Source: Saprospiraceae bacterium (GTDB taxonomy: Bacteria > Bacteroidota > Bacteroidia > Chitinophagales > Saprospiraceae). From it: DNA of 64,000 nt. The notes beneath the pieces were generated by a model. That model did no database searches. It was not told the origin of the DNA and saw only the letters and a list, made by a program, of their open reading frames with translations. Location: assembly GCA_024103005.1 (NCBI GenBank), contig JAGFJA010000026.1:35266-99265 (forward strand), read 5' to 3'. Numbering within the stretch: position 1 is the stretch's first letter; each line of letters begins with the position of its first letter. The translations under genes were made by a program, and so were the position numbers. Of this stretch, positions 42,860-52,355 are shown one piece after another.

Positions 42860-43624
42860 GATTCTATTTAAAATGTGAAGTTAACAAAAGTTACATTTGC
42901 AGCCGACGTCCCTGAAATTTTATTCCTATTTGGATGGTCCTGTCCGAATCACAGAGGCATTTTACGTTTAATTCCTTTAAGTAAAGTTTTAGAGTTGATA
43001 ACTATAAGATAATCACACGATTATGGACTATAAAATATTTATATCTATTTACTTAAATTGTTGACTATAAATTGTTTATTATAATGTATGCACTTTCTGA
43101 TAATATCCTGACTGTAATAAAATGTCGTTCAGCCAGCATAATCCTGATGTAAAAAAGCATAAAGTATGAAAGAGTTTGAAAGACTATCACCTGTGTGATG
43201 GACTATTGTCCGTTTGATGAGCCAAGGTTCGTTTGTCGGGCCAAACAGCGAAGCCAAACGTCGCAGCCAGCAAACAGCGAAGCCGGCAAACAAAGCAGAA
43301 CAAGCTCTCTTAAACCAAATTCCTGAATTAAATCGCTATTCAGAAACATCTGTTACTTTTGATAATATGAAATAGCTAACTATTTCTTTATAATGTAGTA
43401 TTGATAAGGTTAAATATTTTGAAAAACATTGATATATCTGTTGTAATGTCTATTTTTGTGATGGATTTGCCCTTTTTGTAAATTAAAAAGTCTGGTTTAA
43501 CACAAATCCGGTCGGGAGGCTATGCGGTTATAGTGCAGTTATATAGATATTCAGGTGTGGTTTTTTCGTTAATGGTAGTGTTGTGTTTAGCCGATGAATG
43601 GTTCTTAATAAGTAAAATTACGCT
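42860..43624. other. long intergenic region upstream of the T9SS surface operon
   Basis: About 765 bp separates mnmE from the giant adhesin gene. It holds short repeats near 43243-43284 and presumably the adhesin promoter and long 5' leader. No gene or clear -7 motif was found. Confidence 0.45.
43243..43284. repeat. short direct repeats AAACAGCGAAGCC
   Basis: AAACAGCGAAGCC occurs at 43243-43255 and again at 43272-43284. A similar AAACGTCGCAGCC lies between them, and GTTTGTCGGGCCAAAC forms a small inverted repeat at the left side. Confidence 0.6.
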
Positions 43625-46600
43625 ATGTCGTTTTCCAACTTTTTAAAAATTATAATCTTTATATTTTTAGTAGTACCGGCCGGTGCTCAACCATGGTTTA
43701 ATTGGGATTATATAGGGCCGGATACGATTGTCGTGGGCAATACCTGTAAGGCAGGATTATTTTGGGGCGGAGACAATAAGATTATTTGTACTCCGGTCAA
43801 CCCGCCGGATCAGGTAGTCATAGCCAAAAATCTGAAATCTATAAGTGACGGATATTTTGAAGGAAACCTGATTCCGGGAGGCACTACCGTTACGGTTACT
43901 TACGAAGCAAAAGACAATCAGGGGCATACTGAGGATTTTAGTTTTACCATTTATTTTGCAGATAAAACGCCTCCGGTATTCAACCAGGCATCTTTGCCCG
44001 GCGATATCTCGATAACCTGTGCATCTTCCTTACCTTCAGTATCCATCACCGCTACAGACAATTGTACACCTGCTTTTCAGATTCAGATTACCGAAACGAC
44101 CAATATTCCGGAACACGCTTGTAGCGGGGCGTTTCAAAGGTTTTTTACTGCAAAGGATTTAGCAGGAAATATTTCCGTCGATACTCAAAATATTACCCTA
44201 CTTCCGGAGACAACACCACCCGTCATTACAACAGAAGCCGGGAATGCCACCTACCAGTGTGATTCGACGGATGCCAACACGGCCTTCAGCCAATGGATCA
44301 ACAGTCATGGAGGCGCCGTAGCTACCGACAATTGTGGTATAGCCGGATGGACTACCATCCCGGCAAGTCCCCAACTGTCTGACGCATGCAACACTCCTAC
44401 CTCCGTGACCTTTGTCGTAACCGATAATTGTGGCAATGCAGACAGTACAACAGCTACATTTGAAATAATAGATCAGCAACCTCCTGTCCTTGTGAGTGAT
44501 GCAGTCAACTTTTTAACTACATGTGCTAACGATATAGATTCCTCTTTAGTCCAATGGTTGAATAATGCCGGCGGAAGCGTAATCACTGATAATTGCCTCA
44601 ATCAGGATCAACTGATTAAAACATATTTCCTGGGAGGAGTAGAACTAACTATTGCAGAACTTCAGGATACACTGGCAGCTCAATTGGCCGGACCGTCCAT
44701 ATCAGCCGTAATCGAAGGTGTCCCTTATACCGGGCTTAGAGCCTACCTGCCTGTAGAGTTTCACCTTTCAGATTATTGTAATACAGGCGTGACGACTTCT
44801 GCAGTTTTTGCTGTGATCGATACCACAGCACCGGTGGTTTTAACTCCGGGCGTTGATACTACTACCCATTCCTGTTCGACCGGATCTTTGGACGAATTGT
44901 TTATGGAGTGGTACAATTCAGGAGCCGGAGCATCGGGAAGCGACGACTGCGGTGAAATCATCTGGGCAGGGCATATCAGCCTTGCGGAAGCCCTTGACTC
45001 ACTCCACTCGTCACCTTCGCTTTGTAATCAAACAATTGCCGTAACCTTCAGAGCAAAGGATAAAAGTGGCAATGTCAGCATCGATAGTTTTATTTCAGTC
45101 TATCACATTGAAGATGTGTCAGGACCGTATTTCTCTGAATCTCCTCAGGACTTTAATCTGGTATGTATAGGTGGGGATGGAGTACAGGATACCCTTCAGA
45201 ACTGGATTGAAGTAAAAGCAGGTGCACAGATTGAAGATTGCAACAATGCGCAGTGGGATCATTTTGAATGGCATGACAATCAGGGTCAATCGGGTACAGG
45301 TTTATTCGGAGAAGGCCCATATCCTCAGTTGGCTGATGTAGATTGCAGCGATTATTTTGTTGTATATTTTTATGCAAAGGATGATTGCTCCAATATATCT
45401 GTGGATAGTGCATCCTTTAATTTCGCGGATACAATAAAGCCGGTAGCTTCTAATATTCCATCGGATACGACCATAACTTGTGACAGTCCTTTACCTCAAC
45501 AACAACCTGTATTTACCGACAATTGCGGAATTTCGGGAGATGTTGCATATCAGGAGACCAGCACCCAGAGCAACAGCTTGTTGGATTGTAGTCACTATAC
45601 CTACCAGATAACCCGAACATGGACAGCTGTGGATTATTGCGGAAACTCCACAACCGTCACGCAGCAAGTTTATGTCATTGATACCATCGCTCCCACGCCT
45701 GATGCACCTTTTGATGATTTATTTCTGGATTGTACTGATAATATCGGTAATTACCTGATTAATTTTTCAGATCAATGCTCATTTGTACAGGTAGAGCAGA
45801 GCGGTTCATCTACACAATCTTCAGATCCGGCGGAATGTAGTTATTACAACTATCTGGTAGAACAAACATATACAGTTAGGGACGTTTGTCTGAATGAAAA
45901 AACCTATTCCAGAATAATTACTGTCAGTGACGATGTTGCACCGGATATTGACAATTCAGAACCATTGGTACTCAATTGTACGGACAGCGTTCAGGTTGCT
46001 CAGGTATTGAAGTCGCTGGCAAGTGACAATTGTTCCAATGAGTTAAGTTTTTCCGTACAAAGGTTGAATTCGGGAAATCCGGATAATTGTTCATCTGACA
46101 ACTATCAGAAATGGTTGCTCACTGCGTCGGACCCATGTGGCAATACTGCTGAAGATACCATCCTTGTTAAACTGTTGGACGGCATCCCGCCCGAAATTAT
46201 TCAATCGGCGGAGGATTTTGTATCATACTGTGAGGACAGTACCGATCTACCATTGGCATTTACAAATTGGATAAATAATAAAGCCGGTTCTGAGGCGGTG
46301 GATGCTTGCGGAGAGACATTTTCATTTGCTGCTTTGCCCGGCAGCTATGACTTGCAGAACCCTGCTTCATTCCCCGGACAGACGCCTGAATATACCGATA
46401 TTGTAAATTGTGATGGAGGAAAAGTAGGCAAATTGCAGGTAGATTTTGTCTATTATGATCAGTGTAATAATGCGAGCGTTACTTCAGCGTCTTTTGAAGT
46501 AAGAGATACTATCAAGCCTCAGTTAATTGCCTGCCCGGATCAGGTAGAAATTATTGCTCCTGCAGGTCAGTGCAGTGTTGATTTTCAGCTCCAGCTGCCT

Positions 46601-49600
46601 ACTGTTTACGATGGATGTGCCAATATTACATTTGATTCCACACTTTCCGTAGTTAAGGCAGTTACCTCAGTCAACCCGGGAAATAGCCTCACACCTGTGA
46701 GTGATGTAGAGATACTCTTTGCTGACTTGGCCACCGGCGGATCCTTTGCCTCTTTCGGCAGTGGTGTATTGGATATTGAAATCCAAAAGGGTGATATTGA
46801 AGCCTCCGAAGAATATTTTAATATATACGATGAAAACAATGAGTTACTTGGTCAGACCAATCATTCATCGACTCAGTGTAATTCATCTTTAACGCAATTG
46901 AATTTTACAGAGGCTCAGTTTGACAATTGGGTCGCAGACGGGAAAATATATTTTTATGCAAAGCCAAATGACCCTTCTCCTCTTGATGGCAGCTATACCA
47001 TTAATGATATCTGCGGAGGAACAACTATCCGGTTTGCTTTGGATGTTGTCTGGAATCACAATCCTTCCTTAAAATATTCATTTAAGGTGGATACATTGGC
47101 TGCACAGTCTTTTGAAATTACAAATATTCCGGTTATCAACCTTCAGGAAGGCCATCATACCATCACTTATGAGATTAGCGATTGCGGCAACAACGTGGTT
47201 ACCTGTACCCAGCAGGTATTTGCCAGAGATACCATACCTCCAGTCATAATCTGTGGAAATGATATACATGCAACACTCAATGGCAATGTTTGTGATACCT
47301 TATTGACCATACCATTACCGGTGAACATGGATGATAATTGCGGATTAGCCAATGATTTTCAATATTCTGTTCCCGCAGATACGGCAAGTGCATGGCTTAC
47401 CTTTGCTGCCAATCCAAATTTACAAAACTATATTGCACAGGATAAATCCTATACCTTCAGTCAGGTTGCCGGCAATGTGGCCTCTCCGGTATTGCTCAAT
47501 GTATATTTACGCGGAGACATTGATAGTGGTGGCGAATATTATACAATTTACGGCGAAGACGGAACTGCTCTAGGAATCACAGAGGCCGGCCAGGGGAATG
47601 TACTAACCGGTAATTGCAACAAGGTTTCGACTGCATATTTTAACATCCCGCCCGACAAGTTCAATGTCTGGGCTCAGGATGGAAGTATAACTTTTAATGC
47701 CGTATCAAACAAGGATTTTAACATTCCTCCGGGAAATATGCAGAGTGGTATCAATCCATGTAGTGGTAAGATTCTTACAATGGACGGGCAGACAGACAGT
47801 ATTAGTTTTATGTTTATGGAGTTGAAATATAAGACATTTACTCCACCATCATTCTTCGCAACAGGAGCGACAGTAATACCTTTTCAACAACTGGCACCGC
47901 CTTATGAAGCTCCCAAATTTGCTTTCACCGCCGGCACCACTCATTTCTCCTATACCATAGAGGATCGGTCGGGCAATGTGGATACATGCACGATAGACAT
48001 CGTGGTAAGAGATACTATCACTCCGGTAGCTGTATGCAAAAACGCCATTTTACATATTCACCCGAGCGGAATATTTCCTGGGATTCTCACTCCTCAGATG
48101 ATTGATGGAGGCAGTTATGACAACTGTACAATAGATACAATGTATGTTGACAAATCACTTTTCAATTGCAGTGACATCGGCAGTCAACAGGATGTCGTCC
48201 TCTATGTCAGGGATGAAGCGGGATTGACGGATTCCTGCCGTACACAGGTATTGATTGACAAAGCCTTGCTGACGCCAGGTTATAGCCTTGGATTGTGTGA
48301 TAATGACAGCCTGAGACTATTTTCTAATCTGCCGGATCTGGATTTATTTGATCAATATATTTATTCCTGGACAGGTCCGAATAACTTTAGTTCCAATGAG
48401 GCGAATCCGGTTATTCCAAATGCCTCTTCCATTAATTCAGGTACCTATAAACTCATTGTAACCGGATTTAACGGTTGTGGCGGAGAAGGTGTTGTCCAGG
48501 TATTTATCAATAGTGAAATCAATACACCAATCATCGGAGCTAAGGATACATCCGTATGCCAGGGACAGAATATTGTCTTATTTACACAGACTTATACAGG
48601 AAATATAAAATACAAGTGGTATGAAGGATTTGCGCCAAATGGTCAGCTCCTCGATTCTACCCTTGTTCCTCAGTATATGATAGATAAAGGACCCGGCACA
48701 TATTATTTCTATGTTATTGTTTCAGAAAATGACTGTGTAAGTAATCCGTCAGCCAGTGTTGAAGTAGATGTCGTAACCAACCCGATTGCTTTAGTGGATG
48801 CTGACCTGATACAGGTTTGTGAGGGCGGCGTAATTGCCTTGGGTAGTCCAATGGGAACTGACTTTACCTATAAGTGGACAGGTCCTAATGGATTTGTATC
48901 CGATCAGCAGTATCCGGCTGTGATCAGTCCTGCACTTCCGGTTCATTCCGGCATTTATTCGCTGATTGTAAGCAATGGCAACTGTAAGTCAGAGCCTACG
49001 GAAGTACAGGTCCTTGTATCTCAGAGACCTGAAAAACCGGCACCTTCATCTAATTCTCCTGTGTGTTTTAACAGCGAGTTAAGGTTGAAATCAAATATTT
49101 CAGCCGGCGTTGATACTTTTATCTGGAAGCGTCCCGACGGTTCATTAATTCTAACAGATACCAATACATTAATCATACCTAATGCAGGTACAATAGATAA
49201 TGGAACATGGACCCTGACACTGCAATCCGGTGGTTGTAAATCCCTGGAATCAGAACTTTTGACAGTTGAAGTGACATTGGATAGCAATATTACTATAACG
49301 TATGACGGGCCGGTATGTGAAGGAGATAGTGTGAGGCTTTCAACCAAAAAATTTGCAGGAGCGACTTATAAATGGACAGGTCCGGGTGGATTTGTTTCGA
49401 CCTTACCTGAACCGGTTGTAGTGGCTGCTCCCGGCAGCTACAGTGTTACTGTTACGACAGCGGCAGGATGTGTTTTCACAAGTTCGGTTAATCTTGATCT
49501 TAATCCGAAACCGAGAATTTCAGGATTATCCTCAACAGCACATGATTGCCAATATCCTGATGAATCAGTAACCTTTAACTTTACCACTAATATTCCTGAA

Positions 49601-51352
49601 TCAGAGCTGACCTTTGCCTGGAAAGGACCGGGTGGATTCAACAGCACTGAAGCCCATCCTTCCATCATTCGTTCTGAACTTATGAATGGGGTCTATTCAG
49701 TCGTTGCTACATCTCTTCAGGGCTGTATTTCCGATACAACCAGGGTAACCGTCAACAATACCATCGCTCCGGAACAGCCCATTATCGTCGGGTCTAATAA
49801 GGTATGTTCAGGTGATACATTGGTGCTGAAAGTGTCAAACCTCCCAAATGTCGGCAAATATGTGTGGAATACTCCGAATGGGGTCGTTACCACTACAACC
49901 AATATCCTTACCCTGATTAATATTCAAGCAGGACCGACCAATACCTACAGCGTAGTCTTTGAAAGTAGCGGCTGTCAGTCAAGACCTTCAGCTTCATTTG
50001 AGGTGCAGGTTGTACAGACACCTTCCAGACCGGTTATCATAGGCGATCCGACAATCTGTCTGGGAGATTCCATTGTACTGGAAATAAGTAATCCACCTGA
50101 TTATGAATACAGTTGGACCGGACCGGGAGGGATAACTTCCAGTCAGACAAAGTGGGTAATCTTTCCGTCACAATTGGCACATGCCGGCAATTACTTCCTT
50201 ACACTTTCCAATGAGGGATGCGTATCAAAAACATCTGATGCTTTCACCATTGCTATAAATCAACCGCCACCGGCACCTAATATGGCTGACCTGGCTGATG
50301 AGTTATGTGTCAGCAATGCTGCAACCGTACTTACACTTTGCGTTACAGCCGAATCAGCTACTGCCAATGCAAGCTATACTTTCTATAACACAGCCCTCAA
50401 TACGCCTGTAGCCGGACCGACCAACGGATTATGTGCCAATGTTACAAACTTTAGCCAGCTGAGTGACGGAATCAACAATTTCTATGCAGTAGCTACGCTC
50501 AACACCTGCCCGTCCGTACCGGGCATTCCGGTTTCTATCAAACTGAATTATCCGCCCGAAGAACAAGCAGATACCGATAAAGAAGGATATGTTTGCTCCG
50601 GAAATGAAGGCCAATTGCATGCCAAAGCACCATTATTTTCAGTAGGAAAATGGTCAAGCCCTGATCCTGAGGTTGTCATTGCGGATCCGTCTGACCCAAA
50701 TACGAAGGTAACATCTCTCTCCAAGGGTAAGAATGTGTTTATTTGGTCATTAGATTATAACAATTGCTTTAACTTCTCCAGAGATACTATGATTATTTGG
50801 GTGACGGATGAACAAACGGCAAACCGTGACCTTTACCGTATTGAACCGGGACAATCTATCGATATGCCGGTATTGCATAATGATGTGTTTAATACGCCTG
50901 TTAATATCAAAATCGACCAGTCCCCTTTATTTGGTCAAATAAATATCGAGAACAACGAAACAATCCAATATGTACCTAACGGAAGCCAGAATTATGACAA
51001 ATTTATTTATAGTATTTGTGTAGTCGGCTGTCCGGAAATATGCTCCACTGCTGAAGTAGTAGTGGATGTAGAAAACAAGGGAGACTGCATGGTTCCTAAT
51101 ATTATTACGCCCAATCATGACGGGGTAAATGATTTTTTAAGAATACCTTGTCTTGAAAATTCACCGGTTAACACTTCTAAATTGGCCATATTCAATGAAT
51201 GGGGAAGTCAGGTATTTGAGGCTTCACCGTATTTGAATGACTGGGATGGGAAGTATAAAGGATCGGATTTACCACCTGGAACGTATTTCTTTGTATTTGA
51301 AAGAGGCGACCAGAGCCCGGTTCAGAAGGGTTATTTAATCATCAAAAGGTAA
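43625..51352 (+). CDS. giant T9SS-exported adhesin (HYR/Ig-like domains, type B sorting domain)
   Basis: The 2575-residue surface protein has a signal peptide ending PAGAQ (residue 22). Residues 30 to about 1500 are repeated Cys-containing HYR-like domains (TDNCG.., DTTAPVV.., VTDNCGNADS). Two related inserts of about 130-150 residues lie near 1025-1160 and 1252-1402 (DIE...SEEYFNIYDENNELLG and DIDSGGEYYTIYGEDGTALG). Residues 1550-2270 are Ig/PKD-like (YSWTGPNNFSSNEANP repeats), followed by a cadherin-like domain. The C-terminal NIITPNHDGVNDFLRIPCL to YFFVFERG is a gliding-motility/type B T9SS sorting domain. It is followed by PorP/SprF and OmpA genes, as in SprB-like adhesin loci. Confidence 0.92.
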   Translation: MSFSNFLKIIIFIFLVVPAGAQPWFNWDYIGPDTIVVGNTCKAGLFWGGDNKIICTPVNPPDQVVIAKNLKSISDGYFEGNLIPGGTTVTVTYEAKDNQGHTEDFSFTIYFADKTPPVFNQASLPGDISITCASSLPSVSITATDNCTPAFQIQITETTNIPEHACSGAFQRFFTAKDLAGNISVDTQNITLLPETTPPVITTEAGNATYQCDSTDANTAFSQWINSHGGAVATDNCGIAGWTTIPASPQLSDACNTPTSVTFVVTDNCGNADSTTATFEIIDQQPPVLVSDAVNFLTTCANDIDSSLVQWLNNAGGSVITDNCLNQDQLIKTYFLGGVELTIAELQDTLAAQLAGPSISAVIEGVPYTGLRAYLPVEFHLSDYCNTGVTTSAVFAVIDTTAPVVLTPGVDTTTHSCSTGSLDELFMEWYNSGAGASGSDDCGEIIWAGHISLAEALDSLHSSPSLCNQTIAVTFRAKDKSGNVSIDSFISVYHIEDVSGPYFSESPQDFNLVCIGGDGVQDTLQNWIEVKAGAQIEDCNNAQWDHFEWHDNQGQSGTGLFGEGPYPQLADVDCSDYFVVYFYAKDDCSNISVDSASFNFADTIKPVASNIPSDTTITCDSPLPQQQPVFTDNCGISGDVAYQETSTQSNSLLDCSHYTYQITRTWTAVDYCGNSTTVTQQVYVIDTIAPTPDAPFDDLFLDCTDNIGNYLINFSDQCSFVQVEQSGSSTQSSDPAECSYYNYLVEQTYTVRDVCLNEKTYSRIITVSDDVAPDIDNSEPLVLNCTDSVQVAQVLKSLASDNCSNELSFSVQRLNSGNPDNCSSDNYQKWLLTASDPCGNTAEDTILVKLLDGIPPEIIQSAEDFVSYCEDSTDLPLAFTNWINNKAGSEAVDACGETFSFAALPGSYDLQNPASFPGQTPEYTDIVNCDGGKVGKLQVDFVYYDQCNNASVTSASFEVRDTIKPQLIACPDQVEIIAPAGQCSVDFQLQLPTVYDGCANITFDSTLSVVKAVTSVNPGNSLTPVSDVEILFADLATGGSFASFGSGVLDIEIQKGDIEASEEYFNIYDENNELLGQTNHSSTQCNSSLTQLNFTEAQFDNWVADGKIYFYAKPNDPSPLDGSYTINDICGGTTIRFALDVVWNHNPSLKYSFKVDTLAAQSFEITNIPVINLQEGHHTITYEISDCGNNVVTCTQQVFARDTIPPVIICGNDIHATLNGNVCDTLLTIPLPVNMDDNCGLANDFQYSVPADTASAWLTFAANPNLQNYIAQDKSYTFSQVAGNVASPVLLNVYLRGDIDSGGEYYTIYGEDGTALGITEAGQGNVLTGNCNKVSTAYFNIPPDKFNVWAQDGSITFNAVSNKDFNIPPGNMQSGINPCSGKILTMDGQTDSISFMFMELKYKTFTPPSFFATGATVIPFQQLAPPYEAPKFAFTAGTTHFSYTIEDRSGNVDTCTIDIVVRDTITPVAVCKNAILHIHPSGIFPGILTPQMIDGGSYDNCTIDTMYVDKSLFNCSDIGSQQDVVLYVRDEAGLTDSCRTQVLIDKALLTPGYSLGLCDNDSLRLFSNLPDLDLFDQYIYSWTGPNNFSSNEANPVIPNASSINSGTYKLIVTGFNGCGGEGVVQVFINSEINTPIIGAKDTSVCQGQNIVLFTQTYTGNIKYKWYEGFAPNGQLLDSTLVPQYMIDKGPGTYYFYVIVSENDCVSNPSASVEVDVVTNPIALVDADLIQVCEGGVIALGSPMGTDFTYKWTGPNGFVSDQQYPAVISPALPVHSGIYSLIVSNGNCKSEPTEVQVLVSQRPEKPAPSSNSPVCFNSELRLKSNISAGVDTFIWKRPDGSLILTDTNTLIIPNAGTIDNGTWTLTLQSGGCKSLESELLTVEVTLDSNITITYDGPVCEGDSVRLSTKKFAGATYKWTGPGGFVSTLPEPVVVAAPGSYSVTVTTAAGCVFTSSVNLDLNPKPRISGLSSTAHDCQYPDESVTFNFTTNIPESELTFAWKGPGGFNSTEAHPSIIRSELMNGVYSVVATSLQGCISDTTRVTVNNTIAPEQPIIVGSNKVCSGDTLVLKVSNLPNVGKYVWNTPNGVVTTTTNILTLINIQAGPTNTYSVVFESSGCQSRPSASFEVQVVQTPSRPVIIGDPTICLGDSIVLEISNPPDYEYSWTGPGGITSSQTKWVIFPSQLAHAGNYFLTLSNEGCVSKTSDAFTIAINQPPPAPNMADLADELCVSNAATVLTLCVTAESATANASYTFYNTALNTPVAGPTNGLCANVTNFSQLSDGINNFYAVATLNTCPSVPGIPVSIKLNYPPEEQADTDKEGYVCSGNEGQLHAKAPLFSVGKWSSPDPEVVIADPSDPNTKVTSLSKGKNVFIWSLDYNNCFNFSRDTMIIWVTDEQTANRDLYRIEPGQSIDMPVLHNDVFNTPVNIKIDQSPLFGQINIENNETIQYVPNGSQNYDKFIYSICVVGCPEICSTAEVVVDVENKGDCMVPNIITPNHDGVNDFLRIPCLENSPVNTSKLAIFNEWGSQVFEASPYLNDWDGKYKGSDLPPGTYFFVFERGDQSPVQKGYLIIKR

Positions 51353-51360
51353 GAGGAGGT
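51353..51360 (+). promoter_or_regulatory. strong Shine-Dalgarno sequence before PorP/SprF gene
   Basis: GAGGAGGT lies directly after the adhesin TAA stop and 3 bp before the ATG at 51364. Clear Shine-Dalgarno sites are uncommon in Bacteroidetes, so this may be for strong or coupled translation. Confidence 0.6.
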
Positions 51361-51363
51361 AAT

Positions 51364-52347
51364 ATGAGGCATATCAATTCTAACAATACTTTTAAAACAA
51401 TTCGGTTATTCCTCCTGTTTTCGATGGTATGGGCAGTGATGACTGATGTGATGGGTCAGCAGGAAAGGCAATACAGTCAGTTTATGTATAATAAATTGGC
51501 GATTAATCCGGCATTTGCCGGCTCGGTACCTTCAGGGGCATTTACGGCATTGTACAGAAACCAGTGGATGGGATTTGAGGGAGCACCAATAACACAGGCT
51601 TTATCGGCCAACTTCCCTTTTTTAAGTCAGCGGGTAGGTGTGGGTGCCAATTTAATCAGGAGCACAATAGGCATTTCAGAGATGTGGACCTTAAGCGGTA
51701 TGTATGCATACAGGTTGCCGTTAGGAAATGGATATATCAGCGGAGGCATGGAAGGAAGCTTGCGTTATTATGGGGTCAACTATAACAATCCGTCATTGCG
51801 TGCAGACCAGAACCTTGCTGCCGACAATGCACTGATCGTTGAAAATACACATGTTTTGACACCAAATGTCGGACTTGGCGTCTATTATTCAGATAAGCAA
51901 TTTTATATAGGGTTATCTGTGCCGCGAATATTAAAATCTAAGATGGATTTTAAAAATGACCTTCTGGTGTCACGCGAAGTAAGTCATTTCTATGTAATGT
52001 CGGGATATTCAATTGAATTTGCCCAGGATATATCTTTAACACCACAAGTAAATCTCAAATTTGTCAAGCAAAGTCCTGTCAGCGTGGATGCCAATGTGAT
52101 GGTGGATTTTGGAATGAAGTATAATGCAGGCCTGTCCTATCGCTCCGGAGGAATCTATGATGCCTTGGGAGAATCAATAGATGTATTATTTGGATTGAAA
52201 ATAGTCGATCCTTTGTTTTTAGGGCTATCTTACGATATACAGTTGGGAACACTCGGGAAATATACCAAGGGTACCATAGAGTGCTTTCTAAGATACTCAT
52301 TGCCTGTCAAGGATGATGTTCAGGTTCAGAATCCAAGATTTTTTTAA
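51364..52347 (+). CDS. PorP/SprF family type IX secretion system membrane protein
   Basis: The 327-residue outer-membrane barrel protein has a signal peptide ending near DVMGQ (residue 32), then the family N-terminus RQYSQFMYNKLAINPAFAGS and YRNQWMGFEGAP. The rest alternates short amphipathic strands and ends near FLRYSLPV. Family members pair with a type B-sorted adhesin, and in Flavobacterium SprF is needed to export SprB. Here it lies 11 bp after a type B-sorted giant protein and 8 bp before an OmpA protein, so it is the predicted anchor or secretion partner of that adhesin. Confidence 0.92.
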   Translation: MRHINSNNTFKTIRLFLLFSMVWAVMTDVMGQQERQYSQFMYNKLAINPAFAGSVPSGAFTALYRNQWMGFEGAPITQALSANFPFLSQRVGVGANLIRSTIGISEMWTLSGMYAYRLPLGNGYISGGMEGSLRYYGVNYNNPSLRADQNLAADNALIVENTHVLTPNVGLGVYYSDKQFYIGLSVPRILKSKMDFKNDLLVSREVSHFYVMSGYSIEFAQDISLTPQVNLKFVKQSPVSVDANVMVDFGMKYNAGLSYRSGGIYDALGESIDVLFGLKIVDPLFLGLSYDIQLGTLGKYTKGTIECFLRYSLPVKDDVQVQNPRFF

Positions 52348-52355
52348 ACCACAGT

